From assembly GCA_913060845.1 (NCBI GenBank), contig CAJXVF010000222.1, forward strand, positions 1-5,422: a DNA stretch of 5,422 nt, in the 5' to 3' direction. Positions 1 through 5,201 of the stretch are shown piece by piece. Numbering within the stretch: position 1 is the stretch's first letter; each line of letters opens with the position of its first letter. The position numbers and the translations under genes are program-made. This DNA is from an uncultured Alphaproteobacteria bacterium. GTDB taxonomy: Bacteria > Pseudomonadota > Alphaproteobacteria > Bin95. The notes below the pieces were generated by a model. That model was not told where the DNA came from. It worked only from the letters and a program-made list of their open reading frames with translations, and made no database searches.

Positions 1-664
1 CAGTAGGGGGCAGCGGCGACGTTGGTTTACGGCGCCGGATCGGTGGCGCTGTTTCAGCAATATGCCGGGATTGCACGCGCGCTTTCGGCGGCGGTGCAGA
101 CGCAACAATACGCGGTGCAGGTGCCCGCACCACAGAGCTTTGACTAAACGAACGCGGACGCGAAACAACAGCAGGCGGAGCCATCTGCGGCGGTGGCTGA
201 TATGCGGGCCGTGGTGCTGCTACAGCAAGCTGCACACGCTCTGTCAAACTGGCCGGGCGGCGCGGCGGCAGACGCATGCCAAGCTGTTGCGAGGAGATTA
301 TCGGCGGATAGAGCTGCGGTGGAGCCGTTGCGAACTGGTTGGTCTGCGGTACGTATTCCGGTACGGCGGCAAGTGCGCGACGCGCCGGCGGTGGGCGCAA
401 TCGGAGCGGTTGATTGCTGGATTGCCCGCCATCAAGCACGCTTAAATCAACGACAACAGCGCCATTATCATACCCGGCAGCAAAGCCATCAGCAGCAGAC
501 AAAAGCGCAGGCGCGCGTTCCCGCTGAACGGAAGCACCCCTACTGTCAATCACCAGGACGCCGTCTTGCGCAGTCGCAACACTGGGCAAGGCAGGTGCCA
601 GCATCGCGGCACCTGCAAGCAGGCTCCAGCGCAAACGGCTCGGAGTGTTCAATTTTAGTCGCAT
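1..664 (-). CDS. Secreted proline-rich envelope protein, N-terminal part (gene runs off the left edge)
   Basis: An uninterrupted minus-strand frame runs from an ATG at 664 to the window edge (221 residues, no stop). Residues 1-33 form a clear Sec signal peptide: a basic start (MRLKLNTPSRLR), a hydrophobic core rich in Leu and Ala, and a likely signal peptidase I cleavage after ATAQ. The mature part opens with DGVLVIDSRG and a short 'VVVDLSVLDGG' block at 70-80. From about residue 88 it becomes a low-complexity linker rich in Pro, Ala, Arg and Gln, with several PPP runs. This layout suits a periplasmic or outer-membrane protein whose folded domain lies beyond the window. An OmpA-type peptidoglycan-binding domain is my guess, from memory of such genes near this locus, and cannot be shown here. 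An in-frame ATG at 679 is an alternative start; neither start has a good Shine-Dalgarno. The gene follows the inositol monophosphatase-family gene on the same strand after 155 bp. Confidence 0.72.
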   Translation of the reverse strand, partial: MRLKLNTPSRLRWSLLAGAAMLAPALPSVATAQDGVLVIDSRGASVQRERAPALLSAADGFAAGYDNGAVVVDLSVLDGGQSSNQPLRLRPPPARRALAAVPEYVPQTNQFATAPPQLYPPIISSQQLGMRLPPRRPASLTERVQLAVAAPRPAYQPPPQMAPPAVVSRPRSFSQSSVVRAPAPRIVASAPPPKARVQSRHIAETAPPIRRRKPTSPLPPT

Positions 665-819
665 GTGCAATCGCGTCATAAAGCGGACAAAGCCCCTGTG
701 TCCCCGGGCCGCACCCTAACGGTTAACGGTCCCGGCGCCAATACGCTGAGAAGCTTAGCAGACTGCCGGGCCTGCGTGGTTACCACAGGCTTAACAGGGG
801 AGAAATACTGCAGGTGTGA
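665..819 (-). promoter_or_regulatory. Intergenic region upstream of the secreted protein, with a tandem 7-bp repeat and a CtrA-like site
   Basis: This gap separates the end of the inositol monophosphatase-family gene from the start of the secreted-protein gene. It holds a perfect tandem repeat of TAACGGT (717-723 and 724-730), and at 780-794 the plus strand reads TTAC-N7-TTAA, one base short of the alphaproteobacterial CtrA consensus TTAA-N7-TTAA. A weak minus-strand promoter-like pair, TTGGCG-N17-TAGGGT, overlaps the repeat. An imperfect hairpin around 771-789 (GTGG-TTA-CCAC core) has no following T run, so it is not a convincing terminator. All of these sites are short enough to arise by chance; their position in front of an envelope gene is the only extra support. 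Confidence 0.25.
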
Positions 820-1620
820 TTATCCGGTCGCCAGTTTCGTCAATTGGCGGTGTAAATCAGGCGGGCCTGCGACGATCTCGCGTTTATCAAGCCAGCGCGG
901 TCCACCGCTAAAATCAGTCACCTGACCGCCCGCTTCCCGCACGATAATCACGCCTGCCGCCACGTCCCAGCCATGCGGGCCGGAGGCGATATAGCCATCC
1001 AACCGCCCTGCCGCCACGTGCGCCATGTTAAGCGCTGCAGCCCCTTGCATACGAATGCCCGCGCCAGATCCTGCGATCCGTCCCGTGATCCCTAGCCAAT
1101 CGCCAGAAGGCGGTGCTGCGCTCTCATCGCTGGCCGGTGCTGGGCCACCGCCTGCCAATAGACAATCGGACAGGCTGTTCCGCTTAGAAACACGCAAGCG
1201 GCGATCATGCACGTAGGCACCGCCGTTACGCTCACCCCAGAACATCTCGTCTGTGATCGGATTGTAGATAACGCCTGCAATCACTTCGCGGCTTTCTTCA
1301 AGCGCGATGGATACAGCGAAGCTTGGCAGGCCGTGCATGAAATTCGCACGGCCGTTGATTGGTGCCACGATGAACCGGTGGGAGGTGTCCTCCCCCGTTA
1401 CTTCGCCCGTCGTGGCTTGCATCAACCCGAAGCGCGGACGCGCCTGTTGAAGCATTTCGCGAATAACTTCGTCAGATTTAGCTTCTGCTTTCGCAACGAA
1501 GTCTTTGGGACCGCGTTGGGAGGCCTGCAGCTGCTCTACTTCGCCAAAGTCACGGATAACCGCGCGCCCAGCCTTTTCGGCGGCGCGGATCATGACGGTC
1601 ATAGCCGGGCTTCGGCGCAT
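820..1620 (-). CDS. Inositol monophosphatase-family protein lacking the catalytic metal ligands (probable pseudoenzyme)
   Basis: This 266-residue protein has the normal length of the IMPase/SuhB family and many family blocks: the N-terminal 'RDFGEVEQLQ' region (23-32), 'NFMHGLPSFAVSIAL' (93-107), 'AGVIYNP' (115-121), the 'MQGAAALNMAHVAAGRLDGY' core (191-210) and 'WDVAAG' (218-223) followed by EAGG. Active members bind Mg2+ through a Glu of the GEE/EES motif and the two Asp of DPxDGT. Here those positions read Ala69 (in LMQATTG), Ala86 and Asn89 (in VAPINGRAN), and the Thr after the Gly is Arg91. Only the late Asp (Asp219 of WDVAAG) remains. Hydrolysis of inositol phosphate is therefore unlikely, and a structural, regulatory or RNA-related role (as proposed for E. 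coli SuhB) is possible. The start is supported by GGAG at 1630-1633, 9 nt upstream. It lies 35 bp after efp and is probably cotranscribed with it. The reading frame is intact, so it is not a pseudogene in the usual sense. Confidence 0.9.
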   Translation of the reverse strand: MRRSPAMTVMIRAAEKAGRAVIRDFGEVEQLQASQRGPKDFVAKAEAKSDEVIREMLQQARPRFGLMQATTGEVTGEDTSHRFIVAPINGRANFMHGLPSFAVSIALEESREVIAGVIYNPITDEMFWGERNGGAYVHDRRLRVSKRNSLSDCLLAGGGPAPASDESAAPPSGDWLGITGRIAGSGAGIRMQGAAALNMAHVAAGRLDGYIASGPHGWDVAAGVIIVREAGGQVTDFSGGPRWLDKREIVAGPPDLHRQLTKLATG

Positions 1621-1655
1621 TTAACTGAACTCCAGAAGCGAAAAAGGGGTTAGCC

Positions 1656-2222
1656 TTAGTCTTTCGCCCGCTCCATGTATTCACGGTTTTCTGTGTGAAC
1701 AACGACGCGCGTTCCGGTCACGATATGTGGCGGCACAGTGATGCGGATGCCGTTTTCAAGCACAGCTGGCTTGTAGGAAGCACTGGCAGTCTGGCCCTTC
1801 ACGACAGGATCAGCCTCAGTCACTTCCAGCGTCACTGTCGTCGGAAGCGTGATGCCGATAGGCGAGCCGTCGACTGTATTCACGCGCAGCTTCATGCCTT
1901 CCATCAGGAAATCCACCTTGTCGCCAAGCTGTTCCTTATCGATGGAGAACTGGTCAAAAGTCTCGTTGTCCATGAACGTGTACAAGTTGTCGTCCGAGAA
2001 CAGGAACTGCGCATCGCGCTCATCCGTTTGCAGGCGCTCGACACTGTCGCCGGTGCGGAAGCGAACATTAGTTTTGGTGCCCGTCATCACATCGCGCATA
2101 TCCAACGCGATAAAGGCATTGCCCTTGCCCGGCAGGATCAACTCGTGCTTGATCACCTGGAAGCGACGACCCTCGTGTTCGAGCACATTGCCCGAGCGCA
2201 ACGTATTAGCGATGACCTTCAT
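1656..2222 (-). CDS. efp: Translation elongation factor P
   Basis: EF-P binds between the ribosomal P and E sites and stimulates peptide-bond formation at polyproline stretches. The 188-residue protein has the family's normal length and three-domain layout: an N-terminal KOW-like domain (about 1-63), then two OB-type domains (about 66-128 and 130-188), ending in the typical 'ENREYMER' tail. The modified loop is ILPGKGNAF, so Lys33 in PGKG is the residue expected to carry beta-lysine, equivalent to E. coli Lys34. The adjacent epmA and epmB genes support that modification rather than rhamnosylation (which uses Arg) or an unmodified loop. A longer frame upstream exists, but the start at 2222 matches the family N-terminus (MKVIANTLRSG) and has GAGG at 2231-2234, 8 nt upstream. 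It follows epmB by 100 bp on the same strand and precedes the inositol monophosphatase-family gene by 35 bp. Confidence 0.97.
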   Translation of the reverse strand: MKVIANTLRSGNVLEHEGRRFQVIKHELILPGKGNAFIALDMRDVMTGTKTNVRFRTGDSVERLQTDERDAQFLFSDDNLYTFMDNETFDQFSIDKEQLGDKVDFLMEGMKLRVNTVDGSPIGITLPTTVTLEVTEADPVVKGQTASASYKPAVLENGIRITVPPHIVTGTRVVVHTENREYMERAKD

Positions 2223-2268
2223 GGCGGCGGCCTCGTATCTTATGAATGAGAATGCAGGATTGGCGCGG

Positions 2269-2297
2269 GTTCTACCAGTAGCGCGCCCACCCCGCAA
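2269..2297 (-). promoter_or_regulatory. Possible sigma-70 type promoter for efp
   Basis: On the minus strand TTGCGG (2292-2297) and TAGAAC (2269-2274) are separated by exactly 17 bp. They match the -35 and -10 consensus at 3 of 6 and 4 of 6 positions. This would start transcription near 2262 and give a leader of about 40 nt before efp. The G+C-rich inverted repeat GCGCGC (2281-2286 with 2298-2303) overlaps it. If real, efp has its own promoter as well as any read-through from epmB. The match is modest. Confidence 0.3.
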
Positions 2298-2322
2298 GCG
2301 CGCGCGGAGGCCGCACCACAGT

Positions 2323-3375
2323 CTAATCCGGCTTAATCACCGGCGGATAGGCATGCTCTCGCCCAAAGGGGTCGCGAATGCGCCAGCCTTCAGCGGTTTT
2401 TCCAGCATGACCTTCAGCCAACGGCGCCTTGCCGAACCCGCCCGGCGTATCCAACACATATGTCGGCTGGCAGAGGCCCGAAACCTTGCCCCGCAACGCC
2501 GCCGCCAGCGCCTGCCCCTCTGCGATATCCATTTGAAAGCGCGCCGTGCCCGGTGCCAGGTCCGGATGATGCAGGTAGTAAGGCCGGATGCGCGCAGCAA
2601 CGAGGCCGCGCATCAACCTGGTCAACACATCCACATCGTTATTCACGCCCTTCAGCAGGACCGTTTGGCCAAGCAGCGGCAGGCCCGCATCCGCCAACCG
2701 GCCAGCAGCGGAGCGGCTCGCATCCGTCAGTTCAGCCGGATGATTGCAATGGATCGAAACATAGGGCGTCAAGCGCGAAGAGGTCTTGATCGCCGTAATC
2801 ATATCCGCCGAAACGCGGCCAGGGTCAGCGATTGGAACGCGGGTGTGGATGCGCACGATTGTGACATGGGGGATGGCATCCAAGCGGCTAATAATGCGCG
2901 CCAGGACAGTCGGCTTCAGCATCAGCGGGTCGCCGCCTGTCAGGATGACTTCCCAGATTTCGGGGCGGCTTTCGATGTAGGCGAAAGCGACATCCAGTTC
3001 ATTCGGCGTCATGGCGGGTGCAGCACCAACGGTCTCACGCCGGAAACAGAAGCGGCAGTAAACCGGGCAAACGCTAATGGGTTTCAGCAGCACACGATCC
3101 GGATAGCGATGGACGACGCCTGGAACCGGGCTGTGCGCATCATCGCCAATGGGGTCCAGCAACTCACCCGGCGCTGTGTTGAGTTCTGCAGGGTCCGGGA
3201 TAAATTGGCTGCGGATAGCAGCACCATCTGGCCCCGCCATCAACGCCGACATTTCTGGCGTCACGCGGATTGCATAGCGCTGGCTGACATCCGCAGCGGC
3301 GGCTGCCTCAGATTCATTGATCAACCCGGCAGACGCCAGGCCTTCAGCGCTGGTTATAGTGGCGGAACGGCTCAT
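2323..3375 (-). CDS. epmB: EpmB-type lysine 2,3-aminomutase (radical SAM, PLP-dependent)
   Basis: This enzyme converts L-lysine to beta-lysine, which EpmA then attaches to EF-P. The 350-residue protein carries the radical SAM cluster motif CxxxCxxC at Cys103, Cys107 and Cys110, followed by FRR. It also has the SAM-binding 'LTGGDPL' (145-151), 'HTRVPIADPGRV' (177-188), 'HCNHP' (209-213) and 'QTVLLKGVN' (237-245). PLP would bind Lys316 in PGGFGK. Asp272 (in YYLHHPDL) and Asp309 (in YVLDTPGG) stand at the spacing of the two lysine-binding Asp residues of clostridial KamA, and Arg112 matches its conserved Arg. E. coli EpmB lacks this PGGxGK form and ends soon after it; here about 30 more residues follow, as in KamA. 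Naming it EpmB therefore rests on its place beside efp and epmA. The start at 3375 fits the family N-terminus; no clear Shine-Dalgarno precedes it. In-frame ATGs at 3444 and 3429 would overlap epmA. Confidence 0.92.
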   Translation of the reverse strand: MSRSATITSAEGLASAGLINESEAAAAADVSQRYAIRVTPEMSALMAGPDGAAIRSQFIPDPAELNTAPGELLDPIGDDAHSPVPGVVHRYPDRVLLKPISVCPVYCRFCFRRETVGAAPAMTPNELDVAFAYIESRPEIWEVILTGGDPLMLKPTVLARIISRLDAIPHVTIVRIHTRVPIADPGRVSADMITAIKTSSRLTPYVSIHCNHPAELTDASRSAAGRLADAGLPLLGQTVLLKGVNNDVDVLTRLMRGLVAARIRPYYLHHPDLAPGTARFQMDIAEGQALAAALRGKVSGLCQPTYVLDTPGGFGKAPLAEGHAGKTAEGWRIRDPFGREHAYPPVIKPD

Positions 3376-3416
3376 GGCGCTTGCTATAGGCCGCACGCGT
3401 TCTGGAGGGAAGCCTA
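3376..3416. promoter_or_regulatory. 41-bp divergent spacer between epmB and epmA
   Basis: The two genes of the beta-lysylation pathway start back to back here. The spacer holds the epmA Shine-Dalgarno (GGAGG, 3404-3408, 8 nt before the ATG) but is too short for two complete separate promoters. At least one promoter must therefore lie inside the 5' end of the opposite gene, or the two must overlap. A TATAGG at 3385-3390 and a TATAGT at 3355-3360 resemble -10 boxes, but neither has a good -35 at the right distance, so no promoter is called. Confidence 0.4.
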
Positions 3417-4448
3417 ATGCCGGATGCATTAAGACCAGCCTCACCCTGGCGACCAGACCGCTTCGACGCCCGTAAGCCGTTTTTACTGGCGAGAGGCCGC
3501 ATCCTGAATGCGGTCCGTCAATGGTTCCGGGCTGAAGGGTTTCTGGAAGTCGACACCCCTGCCCTGCAAGTCTCTCCTGGCATGGAGCCGACGCTCACGC
3601 CCTTCGAAACCATGCTTGAGGAGGTGGATGGCGAAGCGCGGCAGATGGGCCTGCACACCAGCCCCGAATTCGCCATGAAAAAACTGCTGGCGGCAGGTGC
3701 TGGGCCGATTTTCCAGATCGCCCATGTATTCCGGAATGGCGAACGGTCAGCCACCCACCACCCTGAATTCTCCATGCTGGAATGGTACCGGCCAGATTCG
3801 GGATGGCGCGCTATCGCGGATGACGCCTGCACCTTGATCAGGGTTGCCGCTAAGGCAGCCCATCCGCTGACACCGCTGCCTGGTTTTGCACCCAACGCCT
3901 CCGTAGAGCATCTGTCCGTCAAGGCCGCCTTTGAGGTTGCCATGGGTTTTAATCCCATGCCGATCCAGAATGACATAGCGGCCATTCGCACTGCGACAGA
4001 GACCGCCGGTATCCGCACAGCGCCCGATGACGGTTGGGACGACATCTTTTTTCGCGGGCTTCTAAACCGGATTGAGCCGAGCCTTGGTGCAGCAGCGCCC
4101 GTTGTGCTGCACAGCTATCCGGCACGAATGGCAGCGCTCGCGAGGCTGGATCCGGCTGATCCACTAGTCGCGGAACGGTTCGAGGTGTTCGCCGGTGGCA
4201 TGGAACTCGCCAACGGCTTCGGGGAGCTGACAGACGCCGCGGAACAGCGCGCCCGCTTCGAAAAAGATCAGGCAGACATCCGCTCCGCTGGTGGCGACCG
4301 ACGCATTGATGAAGATTTCCTGGACGCATTGTCCCACGGCCTGCCGGAGTCCGCTGGTGCAGCCATGGGCTTCGATAGGTTGGTAATGCTCGCCACAGGC
4401 GCATCCCACATTAACGATGTGTTGTGGCTACCTGTTGCAGAACCCTAA
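3417..4448 (+). CDS. epmA: EF-P--(R)-beta-lysine ligase (LysRS-like, class II)
   Basis: EpmA (also PoxA, GenX or YjeA) activates beta-lysine with ATP and transfers it to the conserved Lys of EF-P. The 343-residue protein is a stand-alone class II aminoacyl-tRNA synthetase catalytic core of the LysRS type, without the N-terminal anticodon-binding domain. Motif 1 lies at about 41-63 (FLEVDTPAL...), motif 2 at about 99-125 (FQIAHVFRNGE followed by HHPEFSMLEWYR) and motif 3 at 314-325 (GAAMGFDRLVML). 'GMELANGFGEL' (261-271) is the substrate-pocket strand. Motif 3 has Ala316 where E. coli LysRS has Gly (GLGIGIDR) and EpmA has Ala (GVALGVDR), which supports EpmA over a truncated LysRS. The start is firm: GGAGG at 3404-3408 lies 8 nt upstream. 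It is slightly longer than E. coli EpmA (325 residues), partly from the loop around 145-165. It is divergent from epmB, and the TerB-like gene follows after 100 bp. Confidence 0.96.
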   Translation: MPDALRPASPWRPDRFDARKPFLLARGRILNAVRQWFRAEGFLEVDTPALQVSPGMEPTLTPFETMLEEVDGEARQMGLHTSPEFAMKKLLAAGAGPIFQIAHVFRNGERSATHHPEFSMLEWYRPDSGWRAIADDACTLIRVAAKAAHPLTPLPGFAPNASVEHLSVKAAFEVAMGFNPMPIQNDIAAIRTATETAGIRTAPDDGWDDIFFRGLLNRIEPSLGAAAPVVLHSYPARMAALARLDPADPLVAERFEVFAGGMELANGFGELTDAAEQRARFEKDQADIRSAGGDRRIDEDFLDALSHGLPESAGAAMGFDRLVMLATGASHINDVLWLPVAEP

Positions 4449-4476
4449 TACTGAACAGTCTCAAACTGATCCACAC

Positions 4477-4505
4477 TTGACGACGTCCGGGGGCCTCTGT
4501 ACCTC
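4477..4505 (+). promoter_or_regulatory. Possible promoter for the TerB-like gene
   Basis: TTGACG (4477-4482) is a good -35 match (5 of 6). With a 17-bp spacer the -10 position reads TACCTC (4500-4505), which is poor. It would leave a leader of about 37 nt before the start codon at 4549. If real, the TerB-like gene need not depend on transcription from epmA. Confidence 0.27.
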
Positions 4506-4548
4506 GGCTTCTAACAAATCTGAACCGCATTTCCGAACGGAGCCCACC

Positions 4549-4968
4549 ATGGCTGGCACGAGCGTACTCGATCACCGAACCGCCCTGATCTACGTCATGG
4601 TGCTGATGTCCGCAGTTGATAATGAGATGATGGACGTAGAATTGCGGGCCATGGGCGAGACAGTTCGCACGCTGCCCATTTTCGAAGGCTATGACCTTGG
4701 CCAGATTTCGGAGGACGCTAAGACTTGTGCGTCTTTGCTGAGCGAAGACGATGGGCTCGACGCTGCTCTCGGCCTGATCGCAGACGCGCTGCCGGAGAAG
4801 CTCCGCGAAACGGCCTATGTACTGGCTTGCGATATCGCAGCTGCAGATGATTCTGTGGCGCCGGAAGAATCTGAACTGCTGGAAATGATTCGCCGGAAAC
4901 TCACGATTACCAGGCTTGCAGCCGCGGCGATTGAACGCGCTGCACGCGCCCGCTACGCACAAATGTAA
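4549..4968 (+). CDS. TerB-like (tellurite resistance family) small helical protein
   Basis: This 139-residue, acidic, apparently all-helical protein has no signal peptide or membrane segment and is probably cytoplasmic. It shows the two acidic signature stretches of TerB-domain proteins: 'VLMSAVDNEMMDVELRAM' (17-34) and 'ACDIAAADDSVAPEES' (93-108). They resemble each other and suggest a duplicated helical unit with a possible metal site near Asp24/Glu26/Glu31 and Asp100/Asp101/Glu106. Members are widespread in alphaproteobacteria, mostly as lone genes of unknown role. No terA, terC, terD or terZ neighbour is seen, so tellurite resistance should not be assumed. The start at 4549 has GGAG at 4539-4542, 6 nt upstream. 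An in-frame ATG at 4417 would overlap the epmA end and add an unstructured, unlikely N-terminus. It lies in the same direction as epmA, 100 bp downstream. Confidence 0.82.
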   Translation: MAGTSVLDHRTALIYVMVLMSAVDNEMMDVELRAMGETVRTLPIFEGYDLGQISEDAKTCASLLSEDDGLDAALGLIADALPEKLRETAYVLACDIAAADDSVAPEESELLEMIRRKLTITRLAAAAIERAARARYAQM

Positions 4969-4975
4969 ATCGCGC

Positions 4976-5004
4976 TTGCGCGGGACGCGGCGCTTGCCTA
5001 TTGT
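4976..5004 (+). promoter_or_regulatory. Possible promoter of tRNA-Ser
   Basis: TTGCGC (4976-4981) and TATTGT (4999-5004) are separated by 17 bp. This places the transcription start near 5011, only a few bases before the tRNA 5' end at 5017, as is common for single tRNA genes. The same spacer contains a 7-bp inverted repeat, GCGGGAC (4980-4986) and GTCCCGC (5003-5009). It has no T run after it, so I read it as part of the promoter region rather than a terminator of the TerB-like gene. Confidence 0.4.
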
Positions 5005-5016
5005 CCCGCCGCTTAC

Positions 5017-5107
5017 GGAGGGGTGGCCGAGTGGCTGAAGGCGCACGCTTGGAAAGCGTGTATACGGTATCCCCGTATCGAGGGTTCGAATCCCTCTCCC
5101 TCCGCCA
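5017..5107 (+). tRNA. tRNA-Ser (anticodon GGA)
   Basis: The 91-nt sequence folds as a class II tRNA with an encoded CCA. The acceptor stem is GGAGGGG (5017-5023) with TCCCTCC, closing on a G-T pair, discriminator G at 5104 and CCA at 5105-5107. The D arm is GCC...GGC. The anticodon stem CACGC/GCGTG encloses TTGGAAA, giving anticodon GGA (5051-5053), which reads UCC and UCU serine codons. The long variable arm has the TACGG/CCGTA stem expected of serine tRNAs, and the T arm is GAGGG-TTCGAAT-CCCTC. No base looks defective. The sequence character changes sharply right after the CCA, so the 3' end may have served as an integration site. Confidence 0.98.
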
Positions 5108-5201
5108 TAATTTTCTATTAAGCTGTTGATTGATAATCATAATCACAAAACACAAAGCCCGATTGGTACGTTTTTTGGTACACTTTCGGCTTAATTCATT
5201 T
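5108..5201. other. A+T-rich segment after tRNA-Ser with paired TTGGTAC repeats
   Basis: No gene is visible in this stretch. Its A+T richness contrasts with everything to the left. TTGGTAC occurs twice, at 5163-5169 and 5175-5181, 12 bp apart and so roughly on the same face of the helix. An imperfect inverted repeat, TGATT...AATCA, lies at about 5130-5148. Sequences of this kind, A+T-rich with short phased repeats next to a tRNA 3' end, are typical of attachment sites with integrase arm-type sites. That reading is inference. No integrase gene is in the window and the second copy of an attachment site is not visible. Confidence 0.4.

Noticed and set aside
62..681. Plus-strand open frames at 62-445 and 193-681
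   Set aside because: They are antisense to the minus-strand secreted protein, which has a convincing signal peptide. Their products are Arg/His/Gln-rich without any domain.
1635..1660. A possible terminator after efp (AAGG...CCTT followed by TTTTT on the minus strand)
   Set aside because: The stem is only 4 bp, and it sits just before the start and ribosome-binding site of the next gene, which looks cotranscribed.
2281..2303. A GCGCGC inverted repeat between epmB and efp as a terminator
   Set aside because: There is no T run on the minus strand after it, the loop is 11 nt, and GC-only hexamers are common in this composition.
1849..3417. A 522-codon open frame on the plus strand
   Set aside because: It lies wholly antisense to efp and epmB, both of which are strongly recognisable. 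The translated sequence looks like no family and is rich in Arg, as expected of a shadow frame in G+C-rich DNA.
4411..5046. A 211-codon minus-strand frame
   Set aside because: It is antisense to the TerB-like gene and to the end of epmA, with no recognisable domain.
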